The notes under the pieces were generated by a model that worked only from the letters and a program-made list of their open reading frames with translations, had not been told where the DNA came from and searched no databases. The translations under genes and the position numbers were made by a program. This document shows positions 55,369-64,000 of a stretch of DNA of 64,000 nt, piece after piece (positions within the stretch are counted from its first letter, which is position 1; each line of letters opens with the position of its first letter). The stretch comes from Candidatus Termititenax sp. (GTDB lineage Bacteria > Margulisbacteria > Riflemargulisbacteria > GWF2-35-9 > DYQY01), in assembly GCA_020719045.1 (NCBI GenBank), contig DYQY01000007.1:1-64000 (forward strand), read 5' to 3'.

Positions 55369-56577
55369 TTAACTTAAAAGATGACCCATTCTACACTTTT
55401 TAGTGTTCAAATACTTCTCATTATGTGGGTTTGAATCTATTTTAATAGAGACTCTCTCTACAATCTTTATCCCATAGCCCTCTAACCCAACTATCTTTCT
55501 CGGATTATTGGTTAATAATCTGATAGATTTAATTCCTAAAGAATGAAGTATCTGTGCTCCGATTCCATAATCCCTCAAATCAGCATCAAATCCAAGATCC
55601 TCATTTGCCTGAATGGTGTCTCTACCCTGATCTTGAAGCTGATAAGCTTTAAGCTTATTAATTAGCCCAATACCTCTACCTTCTTGTCTAAGATATACAA
55701 CGACTCCTCTACCTTCTTTTTCAATTAACTCTAACGCCTCTTGAAGCTGATTTCTACAGTCACAACGAAGCGAGCCTAAGACATCTCCTGTAAAGCACTC
55801 CGAATGAACTCTTACTAAAACATTCTCGCCATTACCTCTATCACCTTTAATAATAGCTAAATGATGCTCTCCTGTATGCTTATTCTCAAACCCTACAATT
55901 CTAAAATCACCAAACATAGTTGGCATCTTAACTGCCTCTGTCTGCTCAATAAATGAGCTTTTTTCTACTAAATACTTTATTAAATCTGCAATAGATATTA
56001 ATTTAAGGTTATGCTTTTTTACATATTCCTGTAATTCAGGCAATCTAGACATCTGTCCATTCTCATTAATTATTTCACAGATAACACCCATTGGCTTTAA
56101 ACCAGCTAACCTAGCTATATCAACACTAGCCTCTGTGTGTCCTGCACGTTGCAATACTCCACCATCTTTAGCAACTAAAGGAAATATATGACCAGGTCTA
56201 CTTAAGTCATCAGCAGTAGAGTTCTCATCTAGCATAACCTCTATTGTTTTCGCTCTATCGTAAGCTGATATACCGGTTGACACTCCATGCTTTACCGTAG
56301 CATCAACGGAAACAGTAAAAGCAGTTCCTTTTGGATCTTGGTTCTTATCTACCATAGGAGTCATATTCAATTTACATGCTAATCCAGATAACATTGGCAC
56401 ACAAACAAGACCTCTGCCGTGAGTTATCATAAAATTAATATTCTCAGGCGTAGCAAATTCTGCTGCGCAAACTAAATCTCCTTCGTTCTCTCTATCTTCA
56501 TCATCAACAACAACTATCATCTTGCCTTGTTTAATATCTTTGATTGCTTCTTCTATTGTATTAAAAACCATTTTCAC
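55369..56577 (-). CDS. ribBA: bifunctional DHBP synthase / GTP cyclohydrolase II
   Basis: 402 residues. The N-terminal half (about 1-200) is RibB with [20 protein letters not shown] and [14 protein letters not shown]. The C-terminal half is RibA with [19 protein letters not shown] (zinc cysteines), RQEGRGIGL and LLTNNPRKI. It feeds both branches of riboflavin synthesis. The GTG start is seven bases from AAAGGA and overlaps the ribE end by 17 bases. Confidence 0.96.
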   Translation of the reverse strand: MKMVFNTIEEAIKDIKQGKMIVVVDDEDRENEGDLVCAAEFATPENINFMITHGRGLVCVPMLSGLACKLNMTPMVDKNQDPKGTAFTVSVDATVKHGVSTGISAYDRAKTIEVMLDENSTADDLSRPGHIFPLVAKDGGVLQRAGHTEASVDIARLAGLKPMGVICEIINENGQMSRLPELQEYVKKHNLKLISIADLIKYLVEKSSFIEQTEAVKMPTMFGDFRIVGFENKHTGEHHLAIIKGDRGNGENVLVRVHSECFTGDVLGSLRCDCRNQLQEALELIEKEGRGVVVYLRQEGRGIGLINKLKAYQLQDQGRDTIQANEDLGFDADLRDYGIGAQILHSLGIKSIRLLTNNPRKIVGLEGYGIKIVERVSIKIDSNPHNEKYLNTKKCRMGHLLS

Positions 56578-57202
56578 TTAAAAATCCTTTCGTTAAAGAA
56601 CTACTTTGTTTTCTATTCTCTAAATAATTAACCACATATTTTCCCAAAATATCCGTCTCAATATTTGCCTTATCACCTTTTTTAAGTAGTGAAATATTAG
56701 TTTCATTGTAAGTTGAAGGTATAACTGAAACAGAAAAAGCATCTCGATAAACTTCTAATACAGTTAAACTAATCCCGTTAATTGAAATAGAAGCTTTTGG
56801 AAATAACTCCTTAAGGATAACCTCACTAACCTGAAAACTAACTATCCATTGGTTAGTTAACGACTTAATCTCCTTTAATGTTACCATCCCATCAACATGC
56901 CCCTGCACAATGTGTCCACCTAAGAAAGAATCAAGTCTTGCTGCTTTCTCAAGATTAACTTTATCTCCAACCTTCAAACCAGAAATATTAGACTTAACTA
57001 GTGTTTCATTCATTACATCTGCCTGAAAAAAAGAACTGCCATTTTTGTTAACTGTTAAGCAAACCCCATTTACAGCTATACTATCACCAACAGCTACTGG
57101 CTTAAGAAAATCACCATCAACCGTAACTTGAATTGAAGCATATCCATCTGACTTAGAAAGCGACTTTACTGCCCCCTTACACTGAACTATTCCTGTAAAC
57201 AT
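56561..57202 (-). CDS. ribE: riboflavin synthase alpha chain
   Basis: 213 residues, dismutating lumazine to riboflavin. It has the two homologous barrels expected: [18 protein letters not shown] and [11 protein letters not shown] in the first, INGISLTV and [10 protein letters not shown] in the second. It overlaps ribBA and begins one base after nusB. The deaminase/reductase ribD, often in this cluster, is missing from the window. Confidence 0.96.
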   Translation of the reverse strand: MFTGIVQCKGAVKSLSKSDGYASIQVTVDGDFLKPVAVGDSIAVNGVCLTVNKNGSSFFQADVMNETLVKSNISGLKVGDKVNLEKAARLDSFLGGHIVQGHVDGMVTLKEIKSLTNQWIVSFQVSEVILKELFPKASISINGISLTVLEVYRDAFSVSVIPSTYNETNISLLKKGDKANIETDILGKYVVNYLENRKQSSSLTKGFLSENGF

Positions 57203-57203
57203 A

Positions 57204-57626
57204 CTATGTAGCCTTCCCCGCTAGCTCTTGCCTTCTCTCAACTATTCTACCAAGTATACCATTTACAAATTTAATTGCATCTTTCATGCTGTACTTCTTA
57301 ATTAAGTCGATTGCTTCAGAAATAATGATTTTAACTTCGTTCTCAGTAAATAATAGTTCCCAAATAGCTATTCGAAGTATTGCCTTATCAATCAAAGAAA
57401 TCCTGTCAAACTTCCAATCAATAGCATACTCAGTTATCCAGTAATCAATAAACTCTCTGTGTTTGATAACTCCATAATAAATCTCAGAAGCAAATTCTTT
57501 TGTATCATCGACATAGGTATCTTTTTCAAGAGTATACTCCAAAATAAAGTCAGCATTATCCTTCTGAATATCAAATTGATATAAAGCTTGCATCGCCAAC
57601 TTTCTGGACGTTTTTCTCTTACCCAT
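57204..57626 (-). CDS. nusB: transcription antitermination factor NusB
   Basis: 140 residues, all helical, joining NusE in rRNA antitermination. RKLAMQALYQFDIQ at the N-terminus and the AIWELLFTENEVKIIISEAIDLIKKY plus KFVNGILGRI blocks are diagnostic. It lies between accC and ribE; a rib-nusB neighbourhood is common. Confidence 0.95.
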   Translation of the reverse strand: MGKRKTSRKLAMQALYQFDIQKDNADFILEYTLEKDTYVDDTKEFASEIYYGVIKHREFIDYWITEYAIDWKFDRISLIDKAILRIAIWELLFTENEVKIIISEAIDLIKKYSMKDAIKFVNGILGRIVERRQELAGKAT

Positions 57627-57653
57627 TATCTCAATTTTCCTTTTTACTAGTAC

Positions 57654-59006
57654 TTATTCTAATAAATACTTAATATGTGTCTCTATGTAATTTGTGTACG
57701 TTTCACCTTTGATAAAATCTTTCTCATCTAAAATCTTTAAATCAAAAGGAATAACAGTTTTAACACCGTCAACCACAAACTCATGTAAAGCCCTTTTTGC
57801 TCTGTCGATTGCTTCTGTTCTATCTTTCCCGTGCACAATTAATTTTGCAAGCAAAGAATCATAATTAGGAGGAACCTTATATCCTTGATACACATGACTA
57901 TCAACTCGAACACCAGGACCACCTGATGGCAAATAATGCTTAATCTCACCTGGACAAGGCATAAAATTCATAAATGGATCCTCTGCATTTATTCTAAACT
58001 CAATAGCATGACCGTTAACCCGAATATCTTTCTGAGTAAAAGATAATTTCTGATGTGCTGCCACTCTAATTTGTTCTTTCACTAAATCCATGCCGGTTAT
58101 TTGCTCTGTAACACAATGCTCCACCTGAATTCTTGTATTCATTTCCATAAAATAGAAATTTTTTGATTTATCAAGCAGGAACTCAATAGTTCCAGCTCCT
58201 CTGTAGTGAATAGCTTTTGCGGCTTTAACAGCAGCAGAACCAAGCTTTGCTCTTATTTCTTTAGTAATTACCGGCGAAGGCGCTTCTTCCAGCAATTTCT
58301 GATGTCTTCTTTGGATTGAACAATCTCTTTCTCCAAGGTGAACAACATTACCAAAATCATCAGCCATAATCTGAACTTCGATATGTCTTGGTTTTTCAAT
58401 AAACTTCTCTAAATAGATATCTCCATTTCCAAAAGCTGATTTAGCCTCATTTGATGCCATGTTAAACATCTTTTTAAAATCTGAAGCTGTTTTAGCGACT
58501 CTCATACCCTTACCGCCACCACCAGCTACTGCCTTTATCATAATCGGATAACCGATTTTCTTTGCTACTCTTGCTCCTACTTCATCATCTGCTACAACTC
58601 CATCAGACCCAGGAACAACAGGCACCTTTGCTTTTCTCATTGTTTCTTTTGCTACTGCCTTGTCACCCATCTTAACTATATTATCTACAGATGGACCGAT
58701 GAACTTTATCTTATTAGCTTCACAAACTTCTGCAAAAACTGCATTTTCTGCTAAGAAACCATAACCTGGATGAATTGCTTCTGCTCCTGTAACTTCCGCA
58801 ACACTTATAATCGCTGGAATATTTAAGTAACTTAACGCAGAAGAAGCTGGACCAATACAAAAAGCTTCATCAGCTAGCTTTACATGTAATGAAGTTTTAT
58901 CAACTTCAGAATACACAGCTACTGTCTTTATACCTAATTCTCTACACGCACGAATTACTCTGACCGCTATCTCGCCTCTGTTTGCAACTAATACTTTCTT
59001 AAACAT
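57654..59006 (-). CDS. accC: biotin carboxylase subunit of acetyl-CoA carboxylase
   Basis: 450 residues, carboxylating the biotin of AccB with bicarbonate and ATP. KKVLVANRGEIAVRVIRACRE, IHPGYGFLAENAVFAE, GGGGKGMRVA, MEMNTRIQVEH and the C-terminal NYDSLLAKLIV are standard. The track start nine residues earlier is rejected: AGGGAG lies just before ATG-Phe-Lys-Lys, and a TGATATAAT box places transcription start downstream of the earlier ATG. accB, its normal partner, is not adjacent. Confidence 0.95.
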   Translation of the reverse strand: MFKKVLVANRGEIAVRVIRACRELGIKTVAVYSEVDKTSLHVKLADEAFCIGPASSALSYLNIPAIISVAEVTGAEAIHPGYGFLAENAVFAEVCEANKIKFIGPSVDNIVKMGDKAVAKETMRKAKVPVVPGSDGVVADDEVGARVAKKIGYPIMIKAVAGGGGKGMRVAKTASDFKKMFNMASNEAKSAFGNGDIYLEKFIEKPRHIEVQIMADDFGNVVHLGERDCSIQRRHQKLLEEAPSPVITKEIRAKLGSAAVKAAKAIHYRGAGTIEFLLDKSKNFYFMEMNTRIQVEHCVTEQITGMDLVKEQIRVAAHQKLSFTQKDIRVNGHAIEFRINAEDPFMNFMPCPGEIKHYLPSGGPGVRVDSHVYQGYKVPPNYDSLLAKLIVHGKDRTEAIDRAKRALHEFVVDGVKTVIPFDLKILDEKDFIKGETYTNYIETHIKYLLE

Positions 59007-59032
59007 TGCTTCTCCCTTAATTTTTTTTAGCA

Positions 59033-59045
59033 TATAATTATATCA
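59033..59045. promoter_or_regulatory. divergent promoter region of accC and the GT83 gene
   Basis: On the minus strand TGATATAAT (extended -10, TATAAT at 59042-59037) serves accC. On the plus strand TATAAT at 59033-59038 lies 33 bases before the glycosyltransferase ATG. The two boxes overlap, so they probably compete. Confidence 0.45.
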
Positions 59046-59071
59046 TATTCCATAAATGATAGGAGACAAAG

Positions 59072-60649
59072 ATGAGTTTAGCGCAAAAATTGTTTAGAAA
59101 TCATTTCTTTTTATTGATAGTTATCGGCATTTTTCTGTTTGTTATTGGCAATAATAATTTCACTTTATTTGATAATTCCGAAACAAACTACTCTGCAGTA
59201 GCTAAAGAAATTGTTAATACTGGTGATTATCTAACAATGCACTATAACACTGAAAACTGGTATATTCATCCACCATTGTATTTCTGGATATCAAGCACAC
59301 TTTGTGAAACTTTTGGATGGAACGAGTTCAATCTTCGCTTACCGGAAGCTGTCTTTGGTATTCTTGGTCTTATAGCTATTTATCTTATTGCAAACCTCTT
59401 TTACTCAAGACAAACATCTTTTTACAGTGCGCTCATACTCGGGACATCTTTAACCTACTTTGTTATCAGCAGGCTAGCTGTTTTTGATACTTTGCTAAAT
59501 ACGTTTATCCTGTTCTCTGTCTTCTTCTTCTTTAAGGCATATTTAAAACCAGTTAAAAAAGGCAAATACTTCTTTTTCTTTGCAATAAGTTGCTTCCTCG
59601 CCGTTTTAACCAAAGGACCTATAGGATTAGTCCATCCATGCGCCGTTATAGTAATTTTTCTTTTAATTAAAAAAGAGATTAAATTCTTATTCGATAGAAA
59701 AGTCTTAATTAACTTTGCTCTATTCTTATTATTAACTTCACCATGGTATATACATCAATTAATTACAAACGGTATGCCCTTTTTTGATAAAGCCCTTCGA
59801 GACTATACTTGGTATAGATTCTTTGGTGTTGTAGAAAGTCAATCAGGCCCCTGGTGGTATTACTTCCCCATGCTTTTAACATTCATTCCTTGGATATTTT
59901 ATCTACCAGTTATTGTGAAGGATGCTTTCTCCAAAAACACAGACGATAAAACAAAAGACTTTAAGCTTTTTAGCTGGATTTTTATCATTTTCACTTTCGT
60001 TTTCTTTAGTCTTGCTGGCACGAAACTCCCTAGTTACATCTTTGGCATGTTTCCGTTTATGGCTATCTTAATAGCTGACCAACTAGAAAGTTTTAAAAAC
60101 AAAAAAACAATCATCGTTTCAACGATAATATCATTATTATTTTTCATTGGATTATTTATCTATAGTCTAACTTACAAACTTCCAGCGCCTTACGAAAAAG
60201 AAGCTTACTTTATTATTACTTTCTTCTTAATTCCTGCAGTAACTGTATTAATCTTTTCTTATCTCTTAATAAAACAAAAATTGTCCAAAGCCATCACCAT
60301 AATCACAACTGGAACAATCATTTTCTGCATGTATTTAGTGTTCTTCTTTTTCCCAAAATTAGACAACTATAAAGACAGCAAGTTCTTTATTGAAACAATC
60401 CAAAAACAAGCCACAACAGAATATACAGTTGCAACATACAATCACTATACTCCTTATCTTATTTACTACCTCAATAAAAAAATATATACACCAGACACTC
60501 CTGAGGAATTATCTGAGTTAATTAACATTGGCAAGCCACTTTTTCTAATGACAAGAAAAAGTGATGTTGCAAACATAATTAAGACTTTTAGTAACGCTAC
60601 TGTGTTAGACAATTATAATGAGTTCTCTGGTCTACTAATTACCAAATAA
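59072..60649 (+). CDS. GT83 (ArnT/PMT-like) membrane glycosyltransferase
   Basis: 525 residues with about ten membrane segments. The first luminal loop has the catalytic acids in LFDNSETNYSAVAKEI and is followed by the IHPPLYFW motif of ArnT-type enzymes. LTKGPIGLVHP and the SGPWWYYFPMLLTFIPW block also fit this family. Such enzymes move a sugar from a polyprenyl phosphate to lipid A or another envelope acceptor. The sugar is unknown. AGGAG precedes the ATG. Confidence 0.85.
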   Translation: MSLAQKLFRNHFFLLIVIGIFLFVIGNNNFTLFDNSETNYSAVAKEIVNTGDYLTMHYNTENWYIHPPLYFWISSTLCETFGWNEFNLRLPEAVFGILGLIAIYLIANLFYSRQTSFYSALILGTSLTYFVISRLAVFDTLLNTFILFSVFFFFKAYLKPVKKGKYFFFFAISCFLAVLTKGPIGLVHPCAVIVIFLLIKKEIKFLFDRKVLINFALFLLLTSPWYIHQLITNGMPFFDKALRDYTWYRFFGVVESQSGPWWYYFPMLLTFIPWIFYLPVIVKDAFSKNTDDKTKDFKLFSWIFIIFTFVFFSLAGTKLPSYIFGMFPFMAILIADQLESFKNKKTIIVSTIISLLFFIGLFIYSLTYKLPAPYEKEAYFIITFFLIPAVTVLIFSYLLIKQKLSKAITIITTGTIIFCMYLVFFFFPKLDNYKDSKFFIETIQKQATTEYTVATYNHYTPYLIYYLNKKIYTPDTPEELSELINIGKPLFLMTRKSDVANIIKTFSNATVLDNYNEFSGLLITK

Positions 60650-60716
60650 AAAGGGCCTGACTTTCGTCAGAAGCGATAATTTAATCTCTTCTAAGTGGAT
60701 TTACTTCCACGTTTGA

Positions 60717-60836
60717 TCATTTAGTTGTTAATACATAAGGACGAATCACCACTGAACTTACGAATTTACTGCCTCTGCTACCTAAAAGCATCCATCCATT
60801 CTCTTTAGCTATCTTCTGTGTTTGTGTCTCGTACAT
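60717..60836 (-). CDS. possible 39-residue microprotein
   Basis: Too short for the ORF track. A strong Shine-Dalgarno (CGGAGG, eight bases before the ATG) and an open frame of 39 codons beginning MYETQTQKIAKENG support it. The rest is basic with a beta-like end (SKFVSSVVIRPYVLTT). Downstream lie two small hairpins (GTGGA/TCCAC and CTGAC/GTCAG followed by CCCTTTTT) that could end the transcript. No family is recognised. It is the only candidate gene in the 289-base gap. Confidence 0.4.
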   Translation of the reverse strand: MYETQTQKIAKENGWMLLGSRGSKFVSSVVIRPYVLTTK

Positions 60837-60938
60837 TGTGTTATCCTCCGTTCGTCCCTTATATTAAGTTATCGAACAAATAGGAAAAAAATCCCACACT
60901 ATTTTTCACACACAAAATTTTCACATATCTTTCATAAT

Positions 60939-63900
60939 TTACTGACTTACAGGCTGATACTTCTCAATTAAACTTAAATCACCTGATTCATGAACTTTGT
61001 CATACAAATCACCTGGCAAAGGTTCAAAATGAGTAGCCTGCTCAAAAGGACTAATTGAAGTATTAGCTTCCATAATCACTTTAATAAGTGGCCAACCACT
61101 ATCCATAAGCTTATATTCCAAACCAGTTACTTTAAATCCACAACGTTCATACGCACCAATAACATTAGCATTACTTTCAGAAGCAGATGTCTCGAGCTTA
61201 ATTTTATCTATTCCTTCTTGTCTCGCTCTTGACCACAATCGAAGAAGCATTCGTCTAAAAAACCTATGCTGACGGTACTCTGGATTTACTGCTGCCTTAG
61301 AAATATATATATACTTGCCTTCGTCATCCTCTTGCATATATGCATATAGCATTCCGACTAATTTTGTACCATCATCTACAACAAAAGAATAGTCTGCTTT
61401 CCCTGAATTACTCTTCTGATAATAACTAATAGGAGTAGGATTAGACGGATCATGAGGTATCATTCTATCTAACGTCAAAAGTTGATTAGATCTTTCTGCT
61501 ACAAGTCTATCAGTCATAGGAACTATTTCTGAACCACTTAGAAAATCTTCTGGATGAACAAGCAAATCATTTATCACTCCAGAAATAATAATGCCAAGTT
61601 CTTGAAAGTTCCGATTATGTTGTAACCCTGTTGCTATTCTTAGAGTATGCATATACCAGTCCATTCTTGTCACAACAAAACCCCAACTAGTACCGTCAGC
61701 AAGACTTATTCCCTTTGATGCTGCTCTCTCAAATACTCTTCGTTTTATCTCTTCAAACACTCTCCCAGCAATATAATCATCTGTATCCTTCTCCTCAATC
61801 TTCAAATAAGCATGTATATTCGAATCGGGATCATAATGAAAACTGAACATAACCTTATGAATCTTACTTGAATCAATATTATCCCTTATCTGCAGCTCAC
61901 TACTTCCATCAAATGGTGATTTATAAATAAACAACCCTCTTTCACTCTTGTCCTGAATTAATAGCTCATTCAATCCTAATCTTATCGAGCTTATAAGTAG
62001 ACCCGTATTACGTTGCCTTTTCAGCACCATAAAGTCTAAATAATTTTTCATCGTACCAGATGCGTATCTCTGATAAAAAAGAAGCTCCAATAGTCTCTGG
62101 CTATATGAATCCTGAATAGTTCCATCCGCAACTAATCCATCCTCAAGAATAGATTTAATTTTCTCTAATTTATTAACATAATGCTTACTAGCATATAAAT
62201 TAATAACTCCTCCAGTAGTAACATCAAAGCCTAACTGATGCATCTTCGCCATACTCGTTGTAAAAATTAAAAATACATTATCAGGAATACCACTTGGAAA
62301 TAATGTTGATGAAGTTATTCTTTCAAAATCCATTGTATTATCTACAACCAAATAAACTGGATTCGTAATCCGATAACTATTTATATCTAACATTCTACAG
62401 AAATGAAGAAGGTCAAATGACTTAGTATAAAAGAAAGGAGAAATGCTTTGATCCAGACAAAGCAACTGTCCTCCAACACATTGCGCATTTTCTGCTAGCA
62501 CTTTCTCAACCATTGTATCTATCTCTTGTTTTGTACTATTTGTAGCTAATCTTTCCAGCCTATTTTCTCCCTGACATTCTTCTGAATAATGTGGATTGCT
62601 TGAGAAAATATTCTCTATCAGAAAGTCTGTTTCCCAATAATGAGGTGTTGTATATGCCTTTGAAACAAGCTTTGCTAAACAAGTAATCACTGCTCGTGTA
62701 GCTGTCATCCCAGAATTAGTTGTAAGCACAACTGAACCGTCTAAAACACCAAGCCTTCTATTAATCTCTTCATATGACGAACTACGCTCAATATCAATAA
62801 TCTTCGCAGAAAACTGCACTAGCGACCTTAAGGCATAATAAGATTCATGAAAAACACTCCTAACATCAGATAATAACGGCTCTTCTTGTGAAAGAACACT
62901 GTTCAACTTATCACCGAGCATCTGAAATTTAACTATTAATATATTTCTAATATCTTGGTTTAATGATCTCTCTAAAAAAGTATCTTGCAATGACGCTAAC
63001 GAAATCTTTACTGTATCCACAAGTACTTGGTAGTCTCTTTGCATTTCCCGAATATTTGACTCGCCGGAAATTCTGCTAGCATTTTCATCCCAAGTGATAA
63101 TAGTATCTTCAGTTTTAATTTCAGTGTTCAATAAAGGCAATAATCTACTTGCTTCATAGCTATACTCAACAACATCTCTAATGGCTGGACGATAACCCAT
63201 AGATGCTGCATCCTGCAATAACTGATACCTTAATTTGTCAGACATATTATGAAAAAAACTAACCTTACGAAACCTTTGAGAATCTGATTTATAAGGGTCA
63301 TAAGGTTCTTCGACTAATACCTGATAACTTCTACCACTTCTTGTAATCTGACTCTGTATTCGTTCCTTAAAAACATTCTCAACAATAAATCCTGTTTTTA
63401 AATAAAACCCGCTTCTGAAGAAATCTTTTTCCTTTGTACTATTGATATCTTCTATTTGATCCAAAAATTTTGATAGCTCACCTTCATTTTGAATTTCTAC
63501 CGCAACTAATCTGTTTGTATTTCCTTGCTCTAAGAAATCTTTAAGAATCCCATTGCCAGACAAATACCATACAGCCTCTTTATCAGGAGACATCGTAATA
63601 TATTTTGCAGCTAAATTAATAAAGCTATAACTTTTGGCTGAATTAATCATAACAACATTTCTATCATAAGAATCTCCAAAAACAGGAATGTTCATTTCTG
63701 AACGCAAATACTTAATGTGCGCATTTAAGCTAAGTAATCCCCCCTGAAAGACAGAAGCACCCTTCTTCGGTGCAGGAGATCGGTACTCCTGACTGATTAA
63801 AGCAAAAAAGAACCATTCTCTTAAAGTAAGGTATCTACTAGAAATATCCTCTACTTTGCAACCAAACAATTCTTTAATATCTTGAATCTCATTTTTTAAT

Positions 63901-63971
63901 TTAGAAAATATTGCGAAACTTATGTTATTTAACGAATTACCACAAAGCAGAAGAGACATTGCCTCTTCCAT
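60939..63971 (-). CDS. large PLP-enzyme-like protein fused to a GNAT acetyltransferase
   Basis: 1010 residues. Residues 1-400 match nothing I know. From about 410 to 740 the order of motifs is that of Cys/Met-metabolism (cystathionine gamma-synthase type) PLP enzymes: LTTNSGMTATRAVI, then the cofactor Asp544 in LVVDNT, and the candidate PLP lysine K576 in TTSMAKMHQLGFDVTTGG. From about 860 to 970 is a GNAT domain with AAVNPEYRQHRFFRRMLL (acetyl-CoA loop) and NVIGAYERCGF. A short tail follows. The start is uncertain, since CAGG abuts the ATG and another ATG follows four codons on. Possibly an amino-acid-modifying natural-product enzyme. Confidence 0.7.
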   Translation of the reverse strand: MEEAMSLLLCGNSLNNISFAIFSKLKNEIQDIKELFGCKVEDISSRYLTLREWFFFALISQEYRSPAPKKGASVFQGGLLSLNAHIKYLRSEMNIPVFGDSYDRNVVMINSAKSYSFINLAAKYITMSPDKEAVWYLSGNGILKDFLEQGNTNRLVAVEIQNEGELSKFLDQIEDINSTKEKDFFRSGFYLKTGFIVENVFKERIQSQITRSGRSYQVLVEEPYDPYKSDSQRFRKVSFFHNMSDKLRYQLLQDAASMGYRPAIRDVVEYSYEASRLLPLLNTEIKTEDTIITWDENASRISGESNIREMQRDYQVLVDTVKISLASLQDTFLERSLNQDIRNILIVKFQMLGDKLNSVLSQEEPLLSDVRSVFHESYYALRSLVQFSAKIIDIERSSSYEEINRRLGVLDGSVVLTTNSGMTATRAVITCLAKLVSKAYTTPHYWETDFLIENIFSSNPHYSEECQGENRLERLATNSTKQEIDTMVEKVLAENAQCVGGQLLCLDQSISPFFYTKSFDLLHFCRMLDINSYRITNPVYLVVDNTMDFERITSSTLFPSGIPDNVFLIFTTSMAKMHQLGFDVTTGGVINLYASKHYVNKLEKIKSILEDGLVADGTIQDSYSQRLLELLFYQRYASGTMKNYLDFMVLKRQRNTGLLISSIRLGLNELLIQDKSERGLFIYKSPFDGSSELQIRDNIDSSKIHKVMFSFHYDPDSNIHAYLKIEEKDTDDYIAGRVFEEIKRRVFERAASKGISLADGTSWGFVVTRMDWYMHTLRIATGLQHNRNFQELGIIISGVINDLLVHPEDFLSGSEIVPMTDRLVAERSNQLLTLDRMIPHDPSNPTPISYYQKSNSGKADYSFVVDDGTKLVGMLYAYMQEDDEGKYIYISKAAVNPEYRQHRFFRRMLLRLWSRARQEGIDKIKLETSASESNANVIGAYERCGFKVTGLEYKLMDSGWPLIKVIMEANTSISPFEQATHFEPLPGDLYDKVHESGDLSLIEKYQPVSQ

Positions 63972-64000
63972 CCTGAGTAAATCCGAATAAATATTATCAT

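Noticed and set aside
51760-60874. Shared 15-mer TATATTAAGTTATCG upstream of dapL and in the 60.8-kb spacer
   Set aside because: At this base composition roughly twenty chance 15-base repeats are expected in a 64-kb window, and the contexts differ in strand relative to the nearby genes.
1-64000. tRNA, rRNA or CRISPR loci
   Set aside because: No GGTTCGAATCC-type T-arm with a matching cloverleaf, no rRNA signatures and no regularly spaced direct repeats were seen in the spacers.

Overview
The window is strongly AT-rich bacterial chromosome, densely coded on both strands, with no rRNA, tRNA or CRISPR array that I could find. Several genes suggest a motile, Gram-negative-type (diderm) heterotroph from a little-cultured lineage: MotA/MotB, a class A penicillin-binding protein, a secreted protein with a C-terminal beta-barrel-like half ending in Phe, an ArnT-like membrane glycosyltransferase, DapF plus the LL-diaminopimelate aminotransferase route to diaminopimelate, and a type III glutamine synthetase. 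A Margulisbacteria-like candidate phylum would fit, but the window has no marker that settles this.

Bases 1-10.2 kb look like an accessory or defence-type island. They hold a small zinc-ribbon-like protein, a protein built of short beta repeats, a PD-(D/E)XK nuclease-like protein, a 148-residue orphan with a decayed copy of its 3' end 1.6 kb upstream, a split ankyrin-repeat gene, sbcD with an sbcC that stops just past its zinc hook, an MNT/HEPN pair and a HigB/HigA pair. Broken genes are concentrated here.

Bases 10.3-29.5 kb are mostly core genes: motAB, an orphan, a 450-bp structured gene-free stretch, two half-size TauE/SafE transporter genes, tyrS, a class A PBP, prs, the operon glnN-manC-miaB, a secreted protein, ettA, a class III aminotransferase, and rlmB-def-fmt.

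Bases 29.5-37 kb hold an 847-residue coiled-coil protein, facing a three-gene operon of unknown function (318, 49 and 633 residues), then the SIMPL protein-purE-cvpA cluster.

Bases 37-45.9 kb are a three-gene nonribosomal peptide synthetase (NRPS) operon with order C-A-T-C*, A-T-C*, C. Both C* domains have lost the HHxxxDG motif and share a different motif, D(D/E)SIH(D/N)xxG. Both adenylation pockets resemble the known ornithine code. This is the strongest candidate for an undescribed system here.

Bases 45.9-64 kb return to core metabolism. The operon birA-prx-nadA-bioB-mnmA-acyP is followed by dapF, dapL, rnc and the operon accC-nusB-ribE-ribBA-ribH-ugpC (two steps of which may have their own promoters). 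A GT83-type glycosyltransferase, a possible 39-residue microprotein and an unusual 1010-residue protein follow; the last joins a Cys/Met-metabolism-type PLP enzyme fold to a C-terminal GNAT acetyltransferase.

Two general features stand out. Many genes overlap by 1-17 nt (ATGA, TAATG). Several first genes of transcripts lack a Shine-Dalgarno sequence and instead have a TATAAT-like box about 6 nt before the ATG, as expected for leaderless mRNAs.
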